Source of the DNA: Armatimonadota bacterium
Lineage (GTDB): Bacteria > Armatimonadota > Fimbriimonadia > Fimbriimonadales > Fimbriimonadaceae
Assembly: GCA_022563855.1 (NCBI GenBank)
Contig: JADFMN010000001.1
Span: 62,001 to 126,000 of the forward strand
Reading direction: 5' to 3'
Length of the DNA stretch: 64,000 nucleotides
Below, in pieces: positions 26,341-33,623 of this stretch. Under the pieces are notes generated by a model. It worked only from the letters and a program-made list of their open reading frames with translations, did no database searches and was not told the DNA's origin. A program made the translations under genes and the position numbers. Positions within the stretch are counted from its first letter, which is position 1; each line of letters begins with the position of its first letter.

Positions 26341-28254
26341 ATGCCAGTGCAAGTCAGCGTTCCAGAGCTTGCTGATGAGCTCAAAGTTGTCCCAGGGCAA
26401 GTTGAGGCGGTTCTGCAGGATTTCGGCGTTGCCTCGGAGCACGGGGTCTTAGACATCGATGACGACGCGCTTGAGATGTTGCGTCAGGCGATCACAGAGG
26501 CTGCGGGCGCGAAGCAGATCAGGCTGCTGCCCGGGCGCACGCCCAGAGAGATCGCTACGGCGATCGGTGTTGCCGACAACGACGTCCTGAAAGCGCTCAT
26601 GACGAAGCTCAAGGTTATGGCGACTCTGACGACTACGTTGGAAAACGACGTTAGCGAAAAGCTGGCGAAACAGTTCGGCTACGACGTTTTATGGGGTGAG
26701 GCGGCACCGGCCCCGGCCGCCGTCGAAGAGCCGGTATCGCCCAGCAAAGGCGTCATTCGCCCGCCGGTCGTCACGATTCTAGGCCATGTCGACCACGGCA
26801 AGACGTCGTTGCTTGACTTCATCAGGAAGACCAACGTAGTCGACAAGGAGCACGGCGGCATCACGCAGCACATCGGTGCCTACCAAGTCGAGTTGAAGGG
26901 CGGGACGATAACTTTCCTCGATACCCCGGGCCACGCAGCGTTCACAGCGATGAGGGCAAGGGGCGCGGCGGTCACGGACATCGCGATTCTAGTGATCGCA
27001 GCGGACGACGGGATCATGCCTCAAACGATCGAGGCTATCAGCCACGTGAAGAGCGCTGACGTGCCGATCATCGTCGCGATCAACAAGTGCGACCGCCCGG
27101 AAGCCAATCCGGACCGGGTCATGCAGCAGTTGACGGAGCACGAGCTGATTCCGGAGGCGTACGGCGGACAGGTAATAACCGCCAACGTTTCTGCGATGAC
27201 CGGCGACGGGATCGACCATCTCCTTGAGATGATTCTGTTGCAAGCTGAGGTACTCGAGCTAAAGGCCGAGCCGAAGGGCGAATTGGCGGGCGTTGTGATC
27301 GAAGCGCAGCTTGACAAGGGACGAGGCCCTGTCGCAACGGTCCTGATCCAGAACGGCACGCTTCGGCGGGGGGACATCATTGTGCTAGGCGATTCGACGG
27401 GCAAGGTGCGAGCGATGACGGATCACCAAGGAGTTCAGATTAAAGAGGCGCTGCCTGCCATGCCGGTCGAGGTCTTGGGTCTCGACAGGGTGCCGAAGCC
27501 CGGCGACAAGCTGGAGCAGATGCAGACCGAGAAGGCCGGTCGCGCGATCGCCAAACAGAGATTGCACGTCCAGCAGGTTGCGGCGAACGTCGGCCCGGTG
27601 CGAAAGGTCTCCTTGCGAGACATCGCGAACCTCGGCAAACCGACCGAGATCACAAGTCTACGGCTGATCGTCAAGAGCGACGTCCAGGGTTCTGTCGAAG
27701 CGGTCAAGGGCGTGCTGGACAAGCTCAATCAAGATGAAGTCGATGTGAAAATCCTCCACTCAGGCGTTGGGTCGATCACAGAAAACGACATCCTGCTGGC
27801 GGGTGCGTCCGGCGCGATCTGTGTTGGCTTTAACGTGAAACCCGTACCAAAGGCGAAGTCTGAAGCGGAGAGGCAGCACGTCGAGATTAGAACGTACAAA
27901 ATCATCTACGAGCTTGTAGAAGACATCGAAGCGGCCATGAAAGGGCTGCTCAAGCCGAAGTTCGAGGATCAGTACATCGGCACGGTTGAGATTCGCGCCG
28001 TCTACAAATTGACGAAGGCCGGCGTCGTTGCGGGCTGCCATGTGACTGACGGGAAGGTCATTCGAGGCGCGATTTGCAAGGTGACGCGAGGCGACGAGAC
28101 GGTCCACAAAGGAACCATCGAGTCGCTGCGCAACGTGAAGCAGGACGCGAAGGAGATGGTTGCCGGCCAGGATTGCGGAGTGCGCTTCGTCGACTGGGCC
28201 GATTTCAAACAGGGCGACGTCATCGAAGCGTTCGAGCGTGTTCAGGTTGGGTAA
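26341..28254 (+). CDS. infB: Translation initiation factor IF-2
   Basis: IF-2 is the GTPase that places initiator tRNA on the ribosome. The 637-residue product has a short N-terminal region (two small helical IF2-N modules, about 1-115) compared with the long N-termini of many species. The G domain shows G1 GHVDHGKT at 148-155, G3 DTPGHAAFT near 195 and G4 NKCD near 249, followed by domains II-IV ending [27 protein letters not shown]. It lies 88 bases after nusA on the same strand and is closed by a strong terminator. Confidence 0.97.
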   Translation: MPVQVSVPELADELKVVPGQVEAVLQDFGVASEHGVLDIDDDALEMLRQAITEAAGAKQIRLLPGRTPREIATAIGVADNDVLKALMTKLKVMATLTTTLENDVSEKLAKQFGYDVLWGEAAPAPAAVEEPVSPSKGVIRPPVVTILGHVDHGKTSLLDFIRKTNVVDKEHGGITQHIGAYQVELKGGTITFLDTPGHAAFTAMRARGAAVTDIAILVIAADDGIMPQTIEAISHVKSADVPIIVAINKCDRPEANPDRVMQQLTEHELIPEAYGGQVITANVSAMTGDGIDHLLEMILLQAEVLELKAEPKGELAGVVIEAQLDKGRGPVATVLIQNGTLRRGDIIVLGDSTGKVRAMTDHQGVQIKEALPAMPVEVLGLDRVPKPGDKLEQMQTEKAGRAIAKQRLHVQQVAANVGPVRKVSLRDIANLGKPTEITSLRLIVKSDVQGSVEAVKGVLDKLNQDEVDVKILHSGVGSITENDILLAGASGAICVGFNVKPVPKAKSEAERQHVEIRTYKIIYELVEDIEAAMKGLLKPKFEDQYIGTVEIRAVYKLTKAGVVAGCHVTDGKVIRGAICKVTRGDETVHKGTIESLRNVKQDAKEMVAGQDCGVRFVDWADFKQGDVIEAFERVQVG

Positions 28255-28291
28255 CGGCGGCCATCGCCTGGCTGTTCAACGAGAGGAAAGT

Positions 28292-28326
28292 AAAGAGCCG
28301 CGTTGCAATTTGCAACGCGGCTCTTT
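28292..28326. terminator. Bidirectional terminator between infB and rplL
   Basis: A perfect 17-bp inverted repeat with a one-base centre (AAAGAGCCGCGTTGCAA and its complement) is flanked by A-rich and T-rich ends (TTTTCTT on the plus side, CTTTACTTTCC on the minus side). It can terminate nusA-infB and the convergent rplJ-rplL transcripts. Confidence 0.92.
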
Positions 28327-28349
28327 TCTTGGCGACTTGATTTGCGCCG

Positions 28350-28733
28350 TTACTTGATCTCGACGGTAGCGCCGACCTCTTCGACCTGCTTCTTGATGTC
28401 TTCGGCTTCGTCCTTGCCGACGTTCTCCTTGATCGTGTTCGGCGTTCCGTCCACCAGCTCTTTGGCCTCTTTCAAGCCGAGCCCGGTGATTGCGCGGACG
28501 ACCTTGATGACCTGGAGCTTTTGGCCTCCAATCTCTGTGATGCGGACTTCGAATTCCGTCTGCTCTTCGGCTGCGGCTTCTCCAGTCGCACTCGGCATCA
28601 TCATCGGCATGCCTGCCATGGGCGCCGCGGCGGTTACGTCGAACTTATCTTCGAGCGCCTTCTTCAAGTCGCTCAATTCGAGCCCGTTCAGTTTGCTGAT
28701 GTCGTCTACGATTTTGTCAATGGTTATCGCCAT
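28350..28733 (-). CDS. rplL: 50S ribosomal protein L7/L12
   Basis: L7/L12 forms the flexible stalk that recruits translation GTPases. The 127-residue product has the N-terminal dimerisation domain ([28 protein letters not shown]), a hinge rich in Ala, Pro and Met ([20 protein letters not shown]), and the C-terminal domain ([46 protein letters not shown]). It follows rplJ by six bases. rpoB does not follow; a terminator does, so the rplJL unit is separated from the RNA polymerase genes. Confidence 0.97.
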   Translation of the reverse strand: MAITIDKIVDDISKLNGLELSDLKKALEDKFDVTAAAPMAGMPMMMPSATGEAAAEEQTEFEVRITEIGGQKLQVIKVVRAITGLGLKEAKELVDGTPNTIKENVGKDEAEDIKKQVEEVGATVEIK

Positions 28734-28739
28734 GATATT

Positions 28740-29570
28740 TTATTCCTGTGTTTCCTCGTCGCTTGGTTCTTCGGTCTTCGATTCAGGCTGTCCTTCCGTT
28801 TCCGCAGCAGCCGGGGTGTCCGGCTCGGCGTCTGACGTAGTCGCCTCTGTTTCTGCTGAAGGTTCTGTGCTCTCCGTGTCGGCGTCCGACGCAGTGCCCT
28901 CTGCTTCTACGGAAGGCTCTGCGCTCTCCGGCTCGGCGTCTGACGCCGTCGTCTCTGCTTCCGGTGAAGGCTCTGCGCTTTCTGTGGTCGAATCGCCGCT
29001 GGTGTCGGCACCGCCGTCTTCTGTCGGCTCGCTCTTGCTCGTAGATTCTACGCCGTCGCCCAGCTTGTCGGCAATCGCGGCTATAGCAAAAATCGGCCCG
29101 CTGTAGATCGCCTCGATAGTGCTCGCGATGTTGCTCATCGGTGCGGCGATCACGCCAATCAGCTGAGACAGCAGCATGTCTTTGGGAGGCAGCTTCGACA
29201 GTTGCTCGACAACTTCAGCGCTGTACGCCGTTCCATCGACGTAACCGCCTTTGACGACCAGAGCTTTGTGCGTTTTGGCGAAATCGAACAGCGCCTTGGC
29301 GACGGCGGCCTCGTCGTCGAATATGAACGCGACCGCTGTCGGGCCTGTGCTCATGCCGTCAGGAAAGCTCTCGAACACATCCCCGGTCGCAAGTTTGAAG
29401 AGCGTGTTCTTGACGACGGAGAACTCTGCCCCCGCCGCACGCAGATCGCGCCTCAGCTGTTGCATCTGCGGAACAGATAGGCCGCGAAACTCCGTGAAGA
29501 ACACGCCCGATGCGCGCTCAAATCGCTCCTTGAGATTCTTGACCTGCTTGATCTTTTCTGCTGTTGGCAT
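28740..29570 (-). CDS. rplJ: 50S ribosomal protein L10 with a long acidic repeat tail
   Basis: L10 is the stalk base that holds the L7/L12 dimers. The start at ATG 29570 gives MPTAEKIKQVKNLKERF; residues 1-172 are a normal L10 (FFTEFRGLSVPQMQQLRRDLR, VVKNTLFKLA, PPKDMLLSQLIGVIAAPM). Residues about 173-276 are an extra low-complexity tail of Glu, Ser, Thr, Ala, Pro and Asp, containing three 18-residue repeats (the first ESAEPSPEAETTASDAEP). L10 normally ends after its L7/L12-binding helix, so about 100 acidic residues are unusual. The frame is open throughout and rplL follows closely, so this is not an obvious frameshift. Translation is probably controlled by the leader at 29593-29735. Confidence 0.95.
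   Translation of the reverse strand: MPTAEKIKQVKNLKERFERASGVFFTEFRGLSVPQMQQLRRDLRAAGAEFSVVKNTLFKLATGDVFESFPDGMSTGPTAVAFIFDDEAAVAKALFDFAKTHKALVVKGGYVDGTAYSAEVVEQLSKLPPKDMLLSQLIGVIAAPMSNIASTIEAIYSGPIFAIAAIADKLGDGVESTSKSEPTEDGGADTSGDSTTESAEPSPEAETTASDAEPESAEPSVEAEGTASDADTESTEPSAETEATTSDAEPDTPAAAETEGQPESKTEEPSDEETQE
28821..28982 (-). repeat. Three tandem 54-bp coding repeats in the rplJ tail
   Basis: Residues 197-250 of L10 are three consecutive 18-residue units (ESAEPSPEAETTASDAEP, ESAEPSVEAEGTASDADT, ESTEPSAETEATTSDAEP). The unit length is a multiple of three, so copy-number change would keep the frame. Confidence 0.9.
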
Positions 29571-29592
29571 CTTCCGACCTGTCGTCCAATAC

Positions 29593-29735
29593 AAAAGGCT
29601 CCCGCGCTATGTGTCGCAGGAGCCCATACATGCCAGCCTCGGTTCGACCGAGGGTCGGCTCGATATGATTGCTGTCCCACTCCACCTCGACCGGCTGCGT
29701 TTAAGACCTTGCGGCCACCGGTTGTCTGCGGCGAG
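29593..29735 (-). ncRNA. Ribosomal protein L10 leader with attenuator
   Basis: On the minus strand, about 29699-29732 holds a kink-turn-type motif (GCCGCAGACAACCGG, then GTCTTAAACGC and GCCGGTCGAGGTG) that resembles the L10(L12)4 binding site of known L10 leaders. Downstream are a hairpin at about 29638-29654 (CCTCGGT/ACCGAGG) and a terminator-like hairpin at 29597-29624 followed by TTTT, then rplJ. A TAAAAT -10 box preceded by TGC lies at 29744-29749. This is autogenous control of rplJ-rplL as established for the family; the structural mapping here is by eye. Confidence 0.8.
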
Positions 29736-29834
29736 CGAGGGTGATTTTAGCACACATTTTCTGCCGTATGGCTGGTGGGCCCAGTTCAACCTGCCGATGA
29801 TCAGGTTGTGGGCGTGGTTCAGAAAGAGAAGAAA

Positions 29835-30161
29835 ATGGTGGCGCGAGCCGTTGTTTCACCGTCAATCACGGGGGTGGGCACGCGCGTTTCGCACGAGTAT
29901 ATCGAGAGCCGCCTGGCAAGGAACAGCGCCATTTGGGCCGAGAGAGGGAGCTGGCTGCTAGGGTTCTACTTTGGCGTTGGCGACGACCGACTGTGGGTTC
30001 CTCGCCGCCGCAAGGGTGGAGAGCCTGATCCTGAAGCCAGGATCATCAACTTCAGCCACCAGTGCGGCCGACAACCAGCCCAAATCTTGATGCTGGTCTA
30101 CTTGATCTCAGCGATTACAGTCGTAGTCCTCGGCGCGATCGCCGCTGGCTACCGCTGGTAG
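29835..30161 (+). CDS. Small membrane protein with DUF5808-like motif
   Basis: The 108-residue product from ATG 29835 (preceded by AAGAGAAG) contains DDRLWVPRRRKGGEPDPEARIINFSH, resembling the D-x-R-L-W-V-P-K-R...N-F pattern of DUF5808, and ends with one membrane helix (ILMLVYLISAITVVVLGAIAAGY). A longer start at 29775 is possible. It is divergent from rplJ and ends ten bases from the convergent secreted-protein gene. Function unknown. Confidence 0.55.
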   Translation: MVARAVVSPSITGVGTRVSHEYIESRLARNSAIWAERGSWLLGFYFGVGDDRLWVPRRRKGGEPDPEARIINFSHQCGRQPAQILMLVYLISAITVVVLGAIAAGYRW

Positions 30162-30171
30162 CGCTACATGA

Positions 30172-31200
30172 TCACGGGACGATCACCCACACGGTCTGGT
30201 CGAAGCTGATCAGCCACGGGAAGAAGAGCACGATCCCAGCCTCCTTGTAACTGACCTTGGCCTTCATATTCTTCGTGCCCGCCTCGATGAACCGGCCCGG
30301 ATCGACCGTGATGCGCACCTCGACGATCGAGTCCGCCAACGTAGCAATCATGAAGTCGACCTCTTCCCACGAACTGGTGTCGTAGTTCCACAGCTCGATC
30401 CACTGTCCGATGTTGTTGATCTCGGCGTGGGCCTCCACTCTGATGCGAAGCTCGGAAGGCGTCTCGGTCGGAGAAGTGCCAGTGACGATGAGCTGCACCT
30501 GCCGCTCAGCCTGGTTCAGCGTGATCCCCGGCAGCACCGTCATCCAGCTGTCGTCGCTCGCGAGCAGGTCGCTCAGCCCGCCGCCGGTCAGCACCCCGCG
30601 GAACAGCGAGAAGCTGTCTGGCACGACAGTCTCCTCTGGCCCAATAGCGGAGATGTTGTCAGCGTGCTGGAAGATATCGGCTGGCCCGAACCCCGCGCGC
30701 ACGATCCGCACGCCGACCGTGAACACGCCGGTCGAGGCAGGCGTGAAGATCACAGTCAGGTTTCCGTAGTTCTCTGTTCCAGGGCCTGTCGGGCCGGAAT
30801 CGGCAGTGGCAAGCGCCGTACCGTCCACGATGATGGAGAAAAGGCCTCCTTCCGAGTTGGTCCCCCCCTCGGTACGCGAAGAGGCCCAGTCAAACGAGAG
30901 GACGTACTCCTCATCGACGATCATGTTGAGCTCCTGCGTCATCTCGATCCCTTCTGCGCCACGACGGCCCTCGATCCGACCCACATCGAAGCGCGCCGCG
31001 AGAGATTCCGAGCCAGGGCCGCTGAAATCCATGTCGAACAACGTGACATCTTGAACCCCGGTTATTGCGTTTGACGAGGTTAGTACGATGGTCCACGGCT
31101 GCAAGCTGCCTGTCTCAAAGTCCCCGTTCGTAAACATGTTCTGCGCGGATACGATGCCGGAGACCAGCACGACCGCCATAATTGCAAGAATCTTTTTCAT
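30172..31200 (-). CDS. Secreted protein with conserved C-terminal domain (copy 1)
   Basis: The 342-residue product has a signal peptide (MKKILAIMAVVLVSGIVSA, cleavage before QNMF), an N-terminal beta-rich carbohydrate-binding-like module (MFTNGDFETGSLQPWTI, about 20-185, of the kind seen in PEP-CTERM and other secreted proteins), and a 145-residue C-terminal domain from VVPDSFSLFRGVLTGGGLSDLLASDDSW to FFPWLISFDQTVWVIVP. That last domain is nearly identical in the genes at 31473, 36988 and 38297. No PEP-CTERM or LPXTG anchor is present. The gene is preceded by a 228-nt leader shared with the 38297 gene. Surface or secreted role inferred; ligand unknown. Confidence 0.85.
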   Translation of the reverse strand: MKKILAIMAVVLVSGIVSAQNMFTNGDFETGSLQPWTIVLTSSNAITGVQDVTLFDMDFSGPGSESLAARFDVGRIEGRRGAEGIEMTQELNMIVDEEYVLSFDWASSRTEGGTNSEGGLFSIIVDGTALATADSGPTGPGTENYGNLTVIFTPASTGVFTVGVRIVRAGFGPADIFQHADNISAIGPEETVVPDSFSLFRGVLTGGGLSDLLASDDSWMTVLPGITLNQAERQVQLIVTGTSPTETPSELRIRVEAHAEINNIGQWIELWNYDTSSWEEVDFMIATLADSIVEVRITVDPGRFIEAGTKNMKAKVSYKEAGIVLFFPWLISFDQTVWVIVP

Positions 31201-31428
31201 TTAGCAATCCTCTCAAGATATAGCTATAAATTCGGCCGCAAGTGCGACTGAAGCATGAGGTTACTCCAAACGTTGCCCAAGAAGAGCAATTCATTCGCAA
31301 GCCCGCTAAATCTACCGGGTAGGTCTCCTACGGCCCAAGGGTCTTCGGCGCGACCGTTAACGACGTTCACATCTCGCCCGTCAACTGCATGGCCGATGCG
31401 CCGAACGGGTGGCCAGGCTAACATTGAA
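31201..31428 (-). promoter_or_regulatory. Conserved long 5' leader (copy B)
   Basis: This leader of the 30172-31200 gene aligns over its whole length with 38073-38296. Differences between copies include paired changes that keep stems: GTA/TAC here (31329-31331 with 31319-31321) against GCA/TGC, and GCGA/TTGC against GCGG/CCGC around an invariant ATGAA loop. A CCCG/CGGG hairpin with loop GTAGATTTAG lies between. The 3' end (CGGCCGAATTTATAGC, then TATATCTTGAGAGG) carries the ribosome binding site. A structured, possibly regulatory RNA is inferred. Confidence 0.6.
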
Positions 31429-31457
31429 AGCCCCGAGCGAACTGCTCGCTCGGGGTT
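31429..31457 (-). terminator. Terminator of the SBBP-repeat gene
   Basis: A 12-bp stem (CCCCGAGCGA core with TCGCTCGGGG, loop GCAGT on the minus strand) lies 16 bases after the 31473 stop. The same hairpin follows the two plus-strand paralogues at 38041 and 39350. Confidence 0.85.
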
Positions 31458-31472
31458 TTCGTCGCCTGTCGT

Positions 31473-33242
31473 CTACGGAATGATCACCCACACGGTCTGA
31501 TCGAAGCTGATCAGCCACGGGAAGAAGAGCACAATCCCAGCTTCTTTGTAGCTGATTTTCGCTTTCATCTGTTTCGTGCCCGCCTCGATGAACCGGCCCG
31601 GATCGACCGTGATGCTCACCTCGACTATCGAGTCCGCCAACGTAGCGATCATGAAGTCGACCTCTTCCCACGAACTGGTGTCGTAGTTCCACAGCTCGAT
31701 CCACTGTCCGATGTTGTTGATCTCGGCGTGGGCCTCGACTCTGATCCGAAGCTCGCTCGGCGTCTCGGTGGGAGCGGTGCCGACGACGATGAGTTGCACC
31801 TGGCGCTCCGCCTGGTTCAGCGTGATCCCCGGCCTAACCCGCAGCCAGCTGTCGTCGCTGGCGAGCAGGTCGCTCAGACCGCCGCCGGTCAGAATCCCGC
31901 GGAACAGCGAGAAGCTGTCGGGCAGCACGACATCTGAAACTTGCGAGTACTTTATCGTAACAAAGTCCTCGCCTGTGCCGGAGCCGTTTGAGTCACCAGT
32001 TACGAACACGTTGCCTTGGCTATCCACCGCTATCGCGCGGGATATATCTGTGCGGTTTCCCGGGCCGTTATAACGCATCTCCGATACAAGGTTTCCGTCT
32101 GCGTCATACGCCAAGGTCGCATAGTCGATGCCGGTGCCAATGCCTTCCGAATCGCCAGTCACATACACGTTGCCAGCGCCATCCACCGCCATCCTACGGG
32201 CCGTATCATCGCCGCTAGCCGGACCGTCGTAGCTCTTCGACCAAAGGAGCGTGCCAAGGCTGTCATATTTCAAGGTCGCGTAGTCTCGACCTGCGCCGGA
32301 AGTCGTCACAAAGCCTGTAACAAACACGAAGCCGTCGCTGTCAGTCGCGATTGCCGTAGCTTCATCAACTCCAACCCCGCCGTCGAAGCTCCTTTCCCAA
32401 AGGAGATTGCCATCGCTGTCGTACTTGATAGTTAAGTAGTTGCGCCCCCCCCCCCAACCGGCGACATACAGATCTCCTGAGTTGTCTACAGTCATAGAAC
32501 TGGGCCAGCCATAGGTGTCATAGCGTCTCACCCAGAGTTGGGTGCCGCTACTGCTGTATTTAACGATCAAATAGTCGAAGCCCGTGACACCGGTTACGTA
32601 CACGTTCCCCTGGCTGTCCGCTGTGGCCGCAGCAGAATTAGTCTGGCTACCATCGCGATAGCGCCTTAACCAGAGCCTGGTGCCATCCGTATCGTACTTG
32701 ATGGTCACCATCCATTTATCGCCAAGCTCCTCAGTGGTATGACCCGTGACGATCATGCTGCCGTCGTCAGCCAATACAAATCCCGTCGGTGTTGTTCCAA
32801 GATATGCTGGGGCATCGATTCGACTCCATAGCAAGTTTCCATTCGAGTCGTATTTAATCGTCAGAAACGCCCTGCTAGGGAAAAGAGGGCCTAGTGTAGA
32901 ACCAGTGACATACACATTGTCAGCACCGTCAACTGCAATATACATTGGAACCTCAGGGCCGTAAAGAACTCCACTGAATTGGCGTTGCCACAACAAGTTG
33001 CCGTTCGTGTCGTACTTTTGTGTTAAATAGTTATGCTCGTCGTAAGCTAGATATGTAGATCCCGCCACATAGACGTTGCCGGCGCTGTCTGTTGTAACCA
33101 CACGGGCGATATCTTGTCCAGCACCAGGTCCGTCATACCGAACCACCCACTCCTCCTGCAACTGGCCAAGCGCGACATTGGCAACGCAGATCGCGATGGC
33201 GATGCAGAACACCCTCTTCTTGTTGATAGATGCGGTACGCAT
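31473..33242 (-). CDS. Secreted SBBP beta-propeller repeat protein with the conserved C-terminal domain (copy 2)
   Basis: From ATG 33242 (AGAGGAT upstream) the product has a signal peptide (VFCIAIAICVANVALG), about eight SBBP-type repeats of some 45-50 residues marked by D-S-x-G-N-V-Y-V-T-G and L-x-x-K-Y-D-x-x-G-x-L-L-W, and then the same 145-residue C-terminal domain as its neighbours (VVLPDSFSLFRGILTGGGLSDLL to TVWVIIP). SBBP repeats probably form a beta-propeller. An 11-base G run on the coding strand (32445-32455) encodes W-G-G-G-R inside a repeat, and slippage there would frameshift the protein. Surface role inferred. Confidence 0.88.
   Translation of the reverse strand: MRTASINKKRVFCIAIAICVANVALGQLQEEWVVRYDGPGAGQDIARVVTTDSAGNVYVAGSTYLAYDEHNYLTQKYDTNGNLLWQRQFSGVLYGPEVPMYIAVDGADNVYVTGSTLGPLFPSRAFLTIKYDSNGNLLWSRIDAPAYLGTTPTGFVLADDGSMIVTGHTTEELGDKWMVTIKYDTDGTRLWLRRYRDGSQTNSAAATADSQGNVYVTGVTGFDYLIVKYSSSGTQLWVRRYDTYGWPSSMTVDNSGDLYVAGWGGGRNYLTIKYDSDGNLLWERSFDGGVGVDEATAIATDSDGFVFVTGFVTTSGAGRDYATLKYDSLGTLLWSKSYDGPASGDDTARRMAVDGAGNVYVTGDSEGIGTGIDYATLAYDADGNLVSEMRYNGPGNRTDISRAIAVDSQGNVFVTGDSNGSGTGEDFVTIKYSQVSDVVLPDSFSLFRGILTGGGLSDLLASDDSWLRVRPGITLNQAERQVQLIVVGTAPTETPSELRIRVEAHAEINNIGQWIELWNYDTSSWEEVDFMIATLADSIVEVSITVDPGRFIEAGTKQMKAKISYKEAGIVLFFPWLISFDQTVWVIIP
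32445..32455 (-). repeat. Homopolymer G11 within a surface-protein gene
   Basis: Eleven consecutive Cs on the plus strand read as eleven Gs in the coding direction of the SBBP gene. The current length keeps the frame. A tract this long is prone to slipped-strand mispairing; phase variation is inferred. Confidence 0.85.
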
Positions 33243-33483
33243 GTATTTATCCTCTTTGGTACTGTTTGACCGTACCAAGCTCAAAGGCTACCACAACCTT
33301 TGTAGCATGGACTTGCTCGAAGTGCGAACTCCCCGTAAATTCACCGGGGTGATGCGTACCATCGCGACCGACCGCTCGCAGACCCGGCCCCGCCATCCCT
33401 CCTTCACACGCAGTGTGGAGGGTTAAGACGTCGCCCGAGGGTTTGTCCCCGCTGTGCCTTTCGGCTCGAGAGATGAGGATCCG

Positions 33484-33613
33484 CTACGGCAAGAGCACCC
33501 ACACCGTCTGATCGAAGCTGATCAGCCACGGGTACGAGAGCACAATCCCAGCTTCTTTGTAGCTGACCTTGGCCTTCATCTCCTTCGTGCCCGCCTGGAT
33601 GAACCGACCCGGA
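33484..33613 (-). pseudogene. Remnant of the conserved C-terminal domain
   Basis: The frame ending at 33484 encodes PGRFIQAGTKEMKAKVSYK and onward to FDQTVWVLLP, the last 42 or so residues of the domain found in the neighbouring secreted proteins. Similarity stops abruptly near 33613, ten bases from the end of the glmL-like gene; upstream codons are unrelated. No start or signal peptide belongs to it, so it is a fragment left by deletion or recombination. The upstream gap 33285-33483 contains a CCCCG-GTGAATTTA-CGGGG hairpin, on the minus strand, that recalls the leader hairpin of the paralogues. Confidence 0.85.
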
Positions 33614-33623
33614 ACTCCTGTCG

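Noticed and set aside
28821-28982. CRISPR-like array
   Set aside because: The 54-bp repeats are coding repeats of the L10 tail with no unique spacers; no CRISPR array is seen in the window.
29251-29961. Long plus-strand frame across the rplJ start and leader
   Set aside because: It is antisense to rplJ and its L10 leader and the translation shows no family pattern; the DUF5808-like frame at 29835 explains the end of the region better.
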